From NCBI GenBank assembly GCA_013151555.1, contig JAADIA010000035.1, forward strand, positions 1 to 42,596: a DNA stretch of 42,596 nucleotides. The letters are read 5' to 3'. The notes under the pieces are model-generated. The model was not told the DNA's origin and did not search any database. It was given only the letters and a program-made list of their open reading frames with translations. Below are positions 25,993 to 34,150 of the stretch, piece after piece. The stretch comes from Nitrospirota bacterium (lineage in GTDB: Bacteria; NPL-UPA2; JAADIA01). A program made the position numbers and the translations under genes. Position 1 is the stretch's first letter; the number at the start of each line of letters is the position of its first letter.

Positions 25993-26871
25993 TCAGAGAA
26001 GAACGCTTTCCCAACTTTCTACCTCCCGGACAAGTTTCTTAAACTCCAACTTCCGAAAGAGTTCCGCTAATTGAGGCAAGTTTCCCTTCTCTACCCGACA
26101 ACAATTGAGGTCGAAAGGAATAGGAACGTCCTCCTTAATGGTAACCAGATACTTGCTCAGCTTAGCCATCCGGGCACACTTTTCTAAGTTTTCCCGCTGT
26201 CGTTGATTAGATACCTGATCAAGGTTATAGAGCAAATTCTCCAGGTTGCCAAACTTCTGAATCAATTTAATGGCTGTCTTTCGGCCGATACCGGCTACCC
26301 CGGGAATATTGTCAGAGGAATCACCCCAGAGAGCCAATACGTCAGGCATCTGCTCCGGATTTACCCCAAAGAGCTCTCTGACTTTATTCACATCATAGAT
26401 TAATCCCTTTTTAGAAGGACTAAATACCCGGATGTTAGAGTTAACCAACTGAAGCATATCTTTGTCACTGGTAAGAATAAAAACCTCTCGGGCTTCTTCC
26501 TCAGTCTTTTTAGCTACGGTAGCTAAAATATCATCGGCTTCATAACCCTCTAATTCGAAGATGGGAATATTAAAAGCTGAAACAACTTCTTTGATTAAGG
26601 GTATCTGCCTCCGTAGGTCCTCCGGCATTTCCGGTCGCTGGGCTTTATATTCAGCAAACTCCCTATGGCGGAAGGTAGGAGCAGCTAAATCAAAGGCTAT
26701 TGCCAAATAACCGGGCTTCTCTTCCCGCAATAACTTCATAAGCATAGTAACGAAGCCATATACAGCATTGGTTGGGTATCCCTGTGAAGTAGACAGGCTC
26801 CTTATAGCATAGAAAGCCCGATAAGCATAGAGATTCCCATCAATGAGAAATAATTTCTCTCTGTTAGCCAT
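25993..26871 (-). CDS. Standalone 5'-3' exonuclease (PolA N-terminal domain type)
   Basis: A 292-residue FEN-like 5' nuclease. Metal-binding and signature motifs: LFLIDGNLYAYRAFYAI, AFDLAAPTFRH, YKAQRPEMPEDLRRQ, LEGYEADDILAT, TSDKDMLQLV and LWGDSSDNIPGVAGIGRKTA with the helix-hairpin-helix. It ends where DNA polymerase I would continue into its 3' exonuclease and polymerase domains; nothing polymerase-like follows. Its position before coaE-rho-rpmE-prfA matches the usual place of polA, so this is a reduced polA or an independent nuclease for primer removal. The ribosome site is weak. Start ATG at 26871. Confidence 0.9.
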   Translation of the reverse strand: MANREKLFLIDGNLYAYRAFYAIRSLSTSQGYPTNAVYGFVTMLMKLLREEKPGYLAIAFDLAAPTFRHREFAEYKAQRPEMPEDLRRQIPLIKEVVSAFNIPIFELEGYEADDILATVAKKTEEEAREVFILTSDKDMLQLVNSNIRVFSPSKKGLIYDVNKVRELFGVNPEQMPDVLALWGDSSDNIPGVAGIGRKTAIKLIQKFGNLENLLYNLDQVSNQRQRENLEKCARMAKLSKYLVTIKEDVPIPFDLNCCRVEKGNLPQLAELFRKLEFKKLVREVESWESVLL

Positions 26872-26908
26872 TGTATGGACTCAAAAAGTTTGGCAGGAGA
26901 TTAAACTT

Positions 26909-26941
26909 GGGTTATTCACTTTCAGAAGGAATGAATAACCC
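26909..26941. other. 10-bp perfect inverted repeat upstream of the 5' nuclease gene
   Basis: GGGTTATTCA (26909-26918) and TGAATAACCC (26932-26941) are perfect reverse complements with a 13-base loop. It lies about 40 bases ahead of the nuclease start. There is no adjoining T-run, so it is not a clear terminator; it may be an operator or leader hairpin. The remaining gap (26942-27166) shows no gene and no confident promoter. Confidence 0.5.
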
Positions 26942-27166
26942 CCCCTCTCCATAAAAACTACAAAACGATTTCAGGGACTAAGCACCCATAATTTCTACAG
27001 AATTCCCGGATGCGTATTTATCGAGGCAAAGGGCCGCATAATTCAAACACTTAATGTTTTAATAAAAGCTTGTGGGATAAGTCCATCCTGTTCTAATTTT
27101 AAGCAAGGTATGAATAAAGCAGGCTAAAAAATCTTTTCCTGGTGAGGTCAAAAATACTTTTATGCT

Positions 27167-28375
27167 TTACTGCGCTTTAAGAGAAGTAAGTTCAATTGCC
27201 CGGAGATTACGTATTCCATACTTAAGTCGATAGGTTTTGCTAACTGCTTCCTCCTGTCCCTTCTTAGTAATCCAGACATAGTTCTTCTTAATTACATAAT
27301 CCAACCCCTTCGCCTTAAGAACTAGATCTAGAATATCAGTCAAGGGGATCCTCTTCGGGGTATAGATACTAACCCGAGGATTTTTCAGTTCTTCTATAGC
27401 CCTTTCATCAAAGGCAATGTTCAATCCACTCATTTTGGACAAGTAAAAGATCACTTTGGAAAGATCCGTATTCTTGAAGTCAACAGCAACCAAGGTCTTT
27501 ATTCCCCTTTTTTCAGGCTCTTCCCTTACCTTTTCTTTCTTGGTTTCCTGTCCTTTCTCAACTTGCTGCTGATCAGATAAAGTCTTTTTCTTAGTAGATA
27601 CCTGGTTTCTCGGACTCACAGCTTCGGTATGAACAGGAGGACGATTCGCCTTCAGGGAAAGAGCGGAAGCATTCCCTTTCTCAAAAAGAAGGGGATACCC
27701 GGCCCTGTTGGTCATATTCGGGTTGCTTTTCCCTCTTTCATTTCTCTTCGCAGAGCGCAGGACAGGCGCCTTTTTCAAGACAAAGCTCTCGAGGAGTCGA
27801 TCAAAATCTTCCGAGTAACGAGGGAAATCTTTCTTCTCTGCTTCATATCCCAATTCGTAAAAATAGGGACCTCTTTGGAGAAAGACCCTTCGGCTTTGAA
27901 TAGAGAGCTCTTTCGCCCCTAAGGGATTAAGAATAGGTAAATGGTACCGGAAAGAAGCAATGACCTCTTTTCCTCTTAATCCTGCAAAGGTTACTTCTTT
28001 CTCCGAGAGAAGCTTAAAGTTCTTAAACAACCTGCGTTTCTTTTTGTAATTAATTACTTTCTCTTCCAAACTGTTATATTTGCCTCCCTCTTCCTTAACG
28101 GGACTAACAGTTACTACCAGAGAAGCTCTATAGGCCTTTTTTTTACTTACCGGCCCCAGAATTTGAACCTGGCTGTATCTTTCATACTTCCCTTCCGATT
28201 CTATTACTCTCCATTTGCTCGGATAGAGAAAAGTAAATCCTAATTGGGAAGAAGCACTCTCATAATCTATATATTTGCCCCGGCTGGCCCATGCTCTCCC
28301 GGGAATTCCCGAAAACAGGAGCAAAATTACCAAAACGAGACAAAAACCACCCTTTTTCTTAGCGCTAATCTTCAC
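27167..28375 (-). CDS. PsbP-like domain plus STN (secretin N0) protein
   Basis: A 402-residue exported protein, starting with GTG at 28375 behind GGGAG. Residues 10-30 form a signal peptide. Residues about 35-205 resemble a PsbP/DUF1795-type beta domain (LGFTFLYPSKWRVIES...). A Ser/Lys-rich linker follows, then residues ~295-395 form an STN/N0 domain: VDFKNTDLSKVIFYLSKMSG, YTPKRIPLTDILDLVLKAKG, YVIKKNYVWITKKG and a short N1-like start (YRLKYGIRNLRAIELT). The N0 half is close to that of the AMIN-TPR-STN protein. It ends there, with no secretin barrel. It is the last gene of the pilus/secretion run and may add an alternative N0 ring to the split secretins. Confidence 0.75.
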   Translation of the reverse strand: MKISAKKKGGFCLVLVILLLFSGIPGRAWASRGKYIDYESASSQLGFTFLYPSKWRVIESEGKYERYSQVQILGPVSKKKAYRASLVVTVSPVKEEGGKYNSLEEKVINYKKKRRLFKNFKLLSEKEVTFAGLRGKEVIASFRYHLPILNPLGAKELSIQSRRVFLQRGPYFYELGYEAEKKDFPRYSEDFDRLLESFVLKKAPVLRSAKRNERGKSNPNMTNRAGYPLLFEKGNASALSLKANRPPVHTEAVSPRNQVSTKKKTLSDQQQVEKGQETKKEKVREEPEKRGIKTLVAVDFKNTDLSKVIFYLSKMSGLNIAFDERAIEELKNPRVSIYTPKRIPLTDILDLVLKAKGLDYVIKKNYVWITKKGQEEAVSKTYRLKYGIRNLRAIELTSLKAQ

Positions 28376-28411
28376 TACCTTGCTCCCTGAATCATAAGGG
28401 AAATAAAAGAT

Positions 28412-29404
28412 TTAATTTCTGGACTGCTGCTCCCAGCCGGGATATTCGCCCAGGCCATAGATTTGCCTCAGCACCTCTTTAAGATAATCTTCTCCTGTAT
28501 CGATCCAGCTCTCATAGAGGTCCAGAAGCCAATCCGAACCTCCGTATTTGGACTTCGATGTCTTCCAGATATTTATCAAGGCAACATCGTTTACATACTC
28601 CTCATCGATAGTATACTCATAATCATAGGCAGTGTTCATATAATCGTACATAGCATGTAGTCCTTCATGAACCAGGACGGCCGCTATTTTACCCGTGTTT
28701 ATATTGGCATCACCGCTATCGTAAATAGTAATGCTGATAGTATTCCCATTCCAGACACCACTGGTATCTCGGGCCGTAGCCGACAGGGTAATACTAACGG
28801 GTATATTGTATCCGTTTCTCCCGATAGCATCAGCCACATAGGCATACCCATTCTCCCTCAAGAAATCCATAGCCAGAGGTAAATACATCACCCAATCGTT
28901 TGGAGTCGTATCAGCCGGATCTATAGGAAGAGGCAGGTCAAGTGCCTTAGGATCGAGATTTGAGCCGATATCCTCTAGCACTTTGGCCAAGGGACCAACA
29001 TGCACTCCCCCGACACTGGCCAGGATCATAAGGCCATTCTTCCTCAAACTATAAAGATCATAGGATTTGGGATTGATTATCCCCGGGTTAAGATAGACAT
29101 AGGAATGCTTCCAGGGGTCAAACATCACCCCCTTCTTTAAATCTCCCTCATCAATTTTATTCACATAGGACCCGGCTTGGAGAGAAGCTATCAGGTTCGC
29201 ATTCCCACTGGGGGGATATGCTCCATAGTCCATCTCGAACATCCGGATACCGCTATCCAGGGCGCGAAGTTCACTTATGGCTTCCGCTTTCCTGGCCTCA
29301 TCCCGAGCACGGTGAAGAGCGGGCAAGACAACCGCTGAGAGAATTGTAATGATAGCTAAGGCGACTAATAGCTCCACCAGCGTGAAACCTTTTTTCAGTC
29401 TCAT
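28412..29404 (-). CDS. GspG-like pseudopilin fused to an HExxH metallopeptidase-like domain
   Basis: About 330 residues from ATG at 29404 (GGAGGT seven bases upstream). The N-terminus is a type III signal sequence: MRLKKG then FTLVELLVALAIITILSAVV, with cleavage after Gly6 and Glu at +5. Residues ~40-125 match the type II secretion major pseudopilin (MDYGAYPPSG ... FDPWKHSYVYLNPG ... YDLYSLRKNG). Another ~200 residues follow, with VLVHEGLHAMYDY (HEGLH at 246-250) and IDEEYVNDVAL (Glu268/269), the layout of gluzincin zinc peptidases. Normal pseudopilins end near residue 140. Peptidase activity is inferred from motif and spacing only. Confidence 0.82.
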   Translation of the reverse strand: MRLKKGFTLVELLVALAIITILSAVVLPALHRARDEARKAEAISELRALDSGIRMFEMDYGAYPPSGNANLIASLQAGSYVNKIDEGDLKKGVMFDPWKHSYVYLNPGIINPKSYDLYSLRKNGLMILASVGGVHVGPLAKVLEDIGSNLDPKALDLPLPIDPADTTPNDWVMYLPLAMDFLRENGYAYVADAIGRNGYNIPVSITLSATARDTSGVWNGNTISITIYDSGDANINTGKIAAVLVHEGLHAMYDYMNTAYDYEYTIDEEYVNDVALINIWKTSKSKYGGSDWLLDLYESWIDTGEDYLKEVLRQIYGLGEYPGWEQQSRN

Positions 29405-29437
29405 CTCTCTACCTCCTTTTTTTCTTTTAAAATTTCC

Positions 29438-29497
29438 TGCCGGATTAAAGTCCGGCGTCCCTTTTGCAATTCCCAATCTTCAATTTACAATTAAGTC
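29438..29497. repeat. Hairpin and wordy repeat in the pseudopilin leader
   Basis: GCCGGATTAAAGTCCGGC forms a short hairpin (GCCGGA/TCCGGC); next to it GCAATTCCCAATCTTCAATT and the following TACAATT is another word-type repeat. Both lie in the predicted 115-base leader of the pseudopilin mRNA. Confidence 0.5.
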
Positions 29498-29527
29498 AGC
29501 TTTCCTAATAAAGTAAAGATTGGTTGG

Positions 29528-29556
29528 AATATACCATGCCATTCTTTTCTTGTCAA
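29528..29556 (-). promoter_or_regulatory. Promoter of the pseudopilin-peptidase gene
   Basis: On the minus strand TTGACA (29556-29551), a 17-base spacer and TATATT (29533-29528). The -35 box overlaps the stop codon of the upstream secretin gene. The gene can thus be transcribed separately from the rest of the pilus locus. Confidence 0.75.
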
Positions 29557-30671
29557 GAAGTCCCTCCTGCTCCAATTCTCTCCCCCCTTGGAGAAACGAG
29601 ATAAGCAGTAATAAAAATGAGCAGGTTTTTCTTCACTTTACTGGAATACTTGTATTGGAAAGCCTTGCCCAGAAAAGGAATACTTCCTAAAATAGGAACC
29701 TTTTTCTCTATCACATCAGTCGAGTCATGAATCAACCCTCCCAGAACTATACTCTCTCCGCTGCGGACCACCATGCTGGTATTGGTCGTCCGGGTATCCA
29801 CTACCGGCCAGCCATAGCCCGCCTCCACGTCGTTATAAACCGTTATCCGTTTCACCAGGACCTTGACCGTAGGTTTAATATCCAGGGTGATGAGAGTACT
29901 TCCCTCCGGAACCGTAGGAGTTACCTCCAGATAGACCCCGGCATCATCCTGCGCTATGGTATAGTTTGTCTGCCATATAGGATACTCGGATGTTCCTACA
30001 TTCTGGATACTTCTTTGGCTGACATAAGGAATATTTTGGGTGACCTCAATAGTAGCCGGCTGTCCATTGACAGTAGTCACCCGGGGAGCAGAAAGAACAT
30101 TGACTTTCTTTTGCTTCTCCAGAGCCCGGAGGAGAGCATTAAAAGCCGTATCGTTCAATCGGGTAATCCAGAAGGAGGTCCCTGCCGATTCATTAGGAAA
30201 CCCGGCATCGGAATCCGCCCAATTGCTGATAACATCTACGTTTCCATCGCTAGGGCCGGTCTTGATATTCGGTATATCCAGGTTAACTCCCAGTTCATTG
30301 ATATTAGTGACCGTCAACTCCACAAATTTGGCCTCGATAGTAACCTGAGGATGATAAACATCCAGGCGTTTGATCATTTCCTCTATCTTCTTTTGAAGCG
30401 AAGGCGGAGCTTTAACGATAAGGGTACTGGAAACAGGGTCAACCTCAATGGTAGCTTGAGGAAACATTTTCCTTAAAACGTCAACGATAGTTCTTTCACC
30501 TGACACAGCTCCCTGCTCCGGGGACACTCCCTGATCGGGAATAATCGCCCCCTCTCCCGGCGGCCCTCCCGGCCCCCCTGGCATCCCCCCCTCCGGAGGG
30601 CTTTCTCCCTGAGCAAAGGCCACCCCTCCCAGGGATAAAATCAAACCGAAAACGATAATTAACTTTGTCAT
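29553..30671 (-). CDS. Short secretin, copy B
   Basis: A 372-residue outer-membrane secretin. Residues 1-20 are a signal peptide; then a Gly/Pro-rich linker (GGMPGGPGGPPGEG), an N1/N3-type secretin ring domain (FPQATIEVDPVSSTLIVKAP ... MIKRLDVYHPQVTIEAKFVE) and the secretin barrel: VLSAPRVTTVNGQPATIEV, TVPEGSTLITLDIKPTV, SGESIVLGGLI and VPILGSIPFLGKAF, ending with the IFITAYLVSP strand. Complete PilQ/GspD proteins are longer, with an N0 domain before the ring domains; it is missing here. It is a tandem paralogue of the next gene upstream. GGAGGTG seven bases before ATG also forms the stop of copy A. Confidence 0.9.
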   Translation of the reverse strand: MTKLIIVFGLILSLGGVAFAQGESPPEGGMPGGPGGPPGEGAIIPDQGVSPEQGAVSGERTIVDVLRKMFPQATIEVDPVSSTLIVKAPPSLQKKIEEMIKRLDVYHPQVTIEAKFVELTVTNINELGVNLDIPNIKTGPSDGNVDVISNWADSDAGFPNESAGTSFWITRLNDTAFNALLRALEKQKKVNVLSAPRVTTVNGQPATIEVTQNIPYVSQRSIQNVGTSEYPIWQTNYTIAQDDAGVYLEVTPTVPEGSTLITLDIKPTVKVLVKRITVYNDVEAGYGWPVVDTRTTNTSMVVRSGESIVLGGLIHDSTDVIEKKVPILGSIPFLGKAFQYKYSSKVKKNLLIFITAYLVSPRGERIGAGGTS

Positions 30672-30677
30672 ATTATT

Positions 30678-31736
30678 TCACCTCCTGACTACCGTCTTCT
30701 CCCCGCTGGGAGAGAGGAGGTAAGCGGTAATAAAGATGAGGAGATTTTTCTTCTCATCCTTAGAGTACTTATGCCGAAAGGCATATCCTAAGAGAGGGAT
30801 ATCCCCTAAAATAGGGGTCTTCTTCTCCACCATTCTGGAATTGTCCCTGATCAACCCTCCCAGAACCACTGTCTCCCCGCTATCTATCACCAGGGTAGTA
30901 TTGGTAGTTCGCTCGTCAATGACCGGCCAACCGAGGTCAGCAGGAATATTAAGACCGGCAAATATATCTATCTGTTTGACCAATTCGCGCACTGTGGGCT
31001 TAATATCGAGAGTAATCAAAGTACTTCCCTCAGGCACCCGCGGAGTAACTTCTAAAAAGATGCCGGCATCTTCTTCTTCTATAGTATAGTTAGTCTGCCG
31101 CGTTGTTCCCGACCCTGTTTCCGATTGCTGTGTTGATACGGCACTAACATAGGGAATAGTCTGGGTAATCTCTATGGTAGCTTTCTGTCCATTGAGGGTA
31201 GTTACCATAGGAGCGGAAAGAACATTGACCTTTTTCTTTTTACTCAGAGCTCGCAATACCGACTGGAAGGCCGTATTGGAAAGCTTGGTGTACCAGAGTG
31301 ACCAGGCTGCCCCGCTCTCCGGAAAGCTGGTATCGGCATCCGCCCAGTTAGTAATGACATCCATGTCAATATTCTTCCCTTTCCTGAGAACGATGTTAGC
31401 AATATCCGTATCTATCCCCAACTCATTGATATTGTTAACCGTCAACTCCACAAACTTGGCTTCAACAGTGATTTGAGGATGATAGACATCCAGACGTTCG
31501 ATCATTCCCTCTATCTTCTTCTGAAGCGAAGGCGGAGCTTTAATGATAAGGGTGCTGGTAAGGGGATCCACCTCAATGGTCGCCTGAGGAAACATGCTCC
31601 TTAAAACATCTACGATGGTTGTCCCTCTCCCCGTCCCTGCTTCTGTTCCTGTTCCTGGTTCCTCCTGCCCTCTTGCTGAGGCCAGAAAGGAAAATAACAA
31701 AACGCTCACTAGAATTAATTTTATTGCTTTCATCAC
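30678..31736 (-). CDS. Short secretin, copy A
   Basis: A 352-residue secretin with its own signal peptide (LILVSVLLFSFLASARG), a short Gly/Thr linker (GTGTEAGTGRGT), one N-terminal ring domain (IVDVLRSMFPQATIEVDP ... SLQKKIEGMIERLDVYHPQI) and the barrel (VLSAPMVTTLNGQKATIEI, SGETVVLGGLI, TPILGDIPLLGYAF, LLIFITAYLLSP). It starts with GTG at 31736 or ATG at 31733, four bases after the AMIN-TPR-STN gene. The N0/STN domain that should precede it is the end of that separate gene. Very similar in layout and sequence to copy B, so they arose by tandem duplication. Confidence 0.9.
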   Translation of the reverse strand: MMKAIKLILVSVLLFSFLASARGQEEPGTGTEAGTGRGTTIVDVLRSMFPQATIEVDPLTSTLIIKAPPSLQKKIEGMIERLDVYHPQITVEAKFVELTVNNINELGIDTDIANIVLRKGKNIDMDVITNWADADTSFPESGAAWSLWYTKLSNTAFQSVLRALSKKKKVNVLSAPMVTTLNGQKATIEITQTIPYVSAVSTQQSETGSGTTRQTNYTIEEEDAGIFLEVTPRVPEGSTLITLDIKPTVRELVKQIDIFAGLNIPADLGWPVIDERTTNTTLVIDSGETVVLGGLIRDNSRMVEKKTPILGDIPLLGYAFRHKYSKDEKKNLLIFITAYLLSPSGEKTVVRR

Positions 31737-31740
31737 CTTT

Positions 31741-33414
31741 CTAATTTACCTCCTGTTGTTTTCCCAAAAGGGTAGGCGCAACCTGCCGGATCGTGCGTAT
31801 TCCATACTTGAGCTTATAGGCTTTAGTAACCGGCTCTTCCAACTGTCCCTTCTTCGTAACCCAGATATAGGTATCCTTAATCACATAGTCTAATCCTTTT
31901 ACCTTCAGAATCAGATCCAGGGCATCAGTCAAAGGAATCTTCGTAGGAATATATATAGTGACCCGGGGGTCGGTTAACTCCTCCAAGGCCTTCTCGTCGA
32001 TGACGATAGCTATTCCACTCATCTTGGAGAGAAATAAAACCACCTCGCGAAGGTCCGTATCCTTGAAGGTCATGGTAACCATAGTTTTCTCTGCCTGGTT
32101 TTTCAATCCCACTATTGCCACTGCTTCAGGTCCTGTTTTTTGGCCGGGTTTAGTCCCTCCTCTCCTCGTCTCTCGCCCTTCCGGATTTATGGTATCGTGA
32201 TAATCAACAGGAGAGGTATAAAGCGCCTTGGTTACATCCAGGGCTCTTCGCCCTTCTACTAATTCTTTCTCAGCATCAGCTCTCTCTTTATCTACTTTTA
32301 AAGCCTGCATCCTTGCCTTTGTAATTAGTTGCTCAGCCCGCCTATTGCCCGGACTGATATCAAGCACTTTCTCCCCTTCAGCGATAGCCTCTAGATAACG
32401 TCCCTGGAGGTAATATTTCTTTCCTCGATTCAGATAGGCAGCAAGCTTATTCTCTTTCGCCTCTTCCCGCAGCCTGATTTCCTCCTGGATTTTCGCTTCT
32501 TTCTTCTTCTCCCCCGCCAGAGCCAGATAACTTCGCGCCTCCTTATTCTTCGAATCCAAAGCTAAAACAATTTCGAACTCCTTAATAGCCTCATCGAATT
32601 TGTTAGTTTGGTAGTATTTCTCTCCCCGGGCTAAAGAATCTTTGATCTTCCGCTCCCGTTCCTTTGCTTCCCGGCGGGAAACCTCCTCAGCTAACTTTCT
32701 CTTAGCTGCTGCTGCTTTCGCTTTAAGTTCAATTTCTTTTTTCAGCTTTTTATCCAGGAGCTGCTTAGCTCTTTCTTCAGCTCTCTTCCGATACATCTCT
32801 TCTCTTTTTGCAATCTCTCTCTTTGCTTCTAACTTTTTCTTCTCTTCCGCTTTCTTTTTCAGCTCAATTTTCCTGGTTAGAGCCAAACGCTCGGCTTCTT
32901 CCTTCTTCTGTTTGATTCCCGCTTTTTCCTCAGCGGCTAGCTTTCTCTTCATTTTCTTCTCCGCTTCAGATCTTGCCCGCTCCTCGCTCCGCAAACGAGC
33001 CTTTGCTTCCCTGGGAAGAGAAAAATAGAGCAATAACCTTTTTCCTGCTTTTCGCACCCTGCTCTTGGCTGACTGGGTTAAGTTAACCACGATACGAACA
33101 GTATCCGGCTTATACTGTGAGTAATTGACTGTCTTCACTATCCCATTCATTATTTCCACAGTCCTGGGTTCCTTAAGAGTAACTCCCGGAATATCCAAAA
33201 CCAGCCGGGGGGGATTCTTAAGAGTAAAGGAACGATAATTCACAGATTCTGTGAACTCCAGGGTAATAACCGTCTCTCCTGTCTTTTGCCCAACCCCGAT
33301 AGCACCCACTTCCATTGTTCCGGAATAAGCAGTCGTCAATCCTAACAGAAAAAGCAGGATAAAGACTATTCCTCTTTTTGTTTTTGTCTTAATAGATTTC
33401 CTCGATCCATCCAT
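31741..33414 (-). CDS. AMIN-TPR-STN protein (N-terminal part of a split PilQ-like secretin)
   Basis: About 557 residues from ATG at 33414 (GGGAG nine bases upstream); an upstream in-frame start lacks a ribosome site. A signal anchor (GIVFILLFLLGLTTAYSG) is followed by an AMIN domain at about 35-130 (VITLEFTESVNYRSFTLKNP, RLVLDIPG, IVKTVNYSQYKPDTVRIVV), a long Lys/Glu/Arg/Ala coiled coil (130-260), two or more TPRs (GEKYYQTNKFDEAIKEFEIV; GKKYYLQGRYLEAIAEGEKV), and an STN/N0 domain (FKDTDLREVVLFLSKMSG ... IPLTDALDLILKVKG). In PilQ the AMIN and N0 domains are on the same chain as the secretin; here the gene stops after N0. AMIN domains bind peptidoglycan or pilus parts in the periplasm. Confidence 0.85.
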   Translation of the reverse strand: MDGSRKSIKTKTKRGIVFILLFLLGLTTAYSGTMEVGAIGVGQKTGETVITLEFTESVNYRSFTLKNPPRLVLDIPGVTLKEPRTVEIMNGIVKTVNYSQYKPDTVRIVVNLTQSAKSRVRKAGKRLLLYFSLPREAKARLRSEERARSEAEKKMKRKLAAEEKAGIKQKKEEAERLALTRKIELKKKAEEKKKLEAKREIAKREEMYRKRAEERAKQLLDKKLKKEIELKAKAAAAKRKLAEEVSRREAKERERKIKDSLARGEKYYQTNKFDEAIKEFEIVLALDSKNKEARSYLALAGEKKKEAKIQEEIRLREEAKENKLAAYLNRGKKYYLQGRYLEAIAEGEKVLDISPGNRRAEQLITKARMQALKVDKERADAEKELVEGRRALDVTKALYTSPVDYHDTINPEGRETRRGGTKPGQKTGPEAVAIVGLKNQAEKTMVTMTFKDTDLREVVLFLSKMSGIAIVIDEKALEELTDPRVTIYIPTKIPLTDALDLILKVKGLDYVIKDTYIWVTKKGQLEEPVTKAYKLKYGIRTIRQVAPTLLGKQQEVN

Positions 33415-33604
33415 CGCTTCTATCTCCCTCTGCTTTTTACTTGTCCGTCGGCAGTAACTCCGCCTGGAACTTCGTTTCACCCTTCTTCATGAGCCATCCT
33501 CCAGGCTCCTCCAGGGATTTTTCTCGCCCGCATTCCCCCATATTTTTTCTTTGTCTTTTTTCCCTTCTCTTTCAGACTCTATTTTCCTGCTTCTTTTACT
33601 TAGA

Positions 33605-34150
33605 TTATCCACCCAAAGGCAACATAAGCTCTTTCTTCTTTTCCTTATTATATAACTCTACTTTATCCTTTTCAATCTTAATCACTTTCCACCCTTCAAT
33701 CTCATCTCCTTCTCTCACGTTATAAGTTTCTCTCCCCTCAATGAAAGCAATGAACCCGTCAGGAGTACCTATTACACCCCGGTATATCAATTCCCCTTCG
33801 GTTCTTATCCCTTTTCTGCTTCCAGAAGACAGTTTTGCAACCTTTGGCAATTGGGAAAAAGGATTTCTTTGAATCAAGTCATTGTAATAGGTAATCGGCT
33901 TTCTGACCAGGAGACCGTCAAAATCCACAGCAACAGCCGCTTTGGTTGCTGCCAGCCTCTCCTTTTTTATCCTCCCGATAGTTACTACCTCTTCCGGAGA
34001 AGAAGTTTCCCTCTTAGACCAACCAATGATAAAATATAAACCGAGAAAAACAAATGTAGCCAAGAGAAATAACGAGATCACTTTCTCGGGTTTCTCCTTT
34101 ACAAAAATCAGTATCTTCAAGAAACTAAAATCAAACTTCACTTTTTTCAT
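33605..34150 (-). CDS. pilP: PilP/GspC-like inner-membrane protein
   Basis: About 181 residues. One N-terminal transmembrane helix (VISLFLLATFVFLGLYFIIGW), a linker, then NPFSQLP and the HR-type beta domain (LIYRGVIGTPDGFIAFIEG, YNVREGDEIEGWKVIKIEKD, VELYNKEKKKEL) typical of PilP and GspC, which link the inner-membrane complex to the secretin. ATG at 34150 overlaps the PilO stop (ATGA); a TTG at 34174 is an alternative. The following 190-base gap (33415-33604) shows no convincing gene. Confidence 0.75.
   Translation of the reverse strand: MKKVKFDFSFLKILIFVKEKPEKVISLFLLATFVFLGLYFIIGWSKRETSSPEEVVTIGRIKKERLAATKAAVAVDFDGLLVRKPITYYNDLIQRNPFSQLPKVAKLSSGSRKGIRTEGELIYRGVIGTPDGFIAFIEGRETYNVREGDEIEGWKVIKIEKDKVELYNKEKKKELMLPLGG

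Noticed and set aside
26942-27166. Possible riboswitch or promoter ahead of the 5' nuclease gene
   Set aside because: Partial dyads (ATGCG...CGCAT) are present, but no known aptamer pattern and no -35/-10 pair with acceptable spacing.
29727-30476. 249-codon plus-strand open frame opposite secretin copy B
   Set aside because: Shadow frame of a conserved secretin gene; composition and lack of motifs argue against coding.
33415-33604. Short frames between pilP and the AMIN-TPR-STN gene, such as one starting MKKGETKF
   Set aside because: Under 20 codons, no homology recognised; compositional chance frames are likely.
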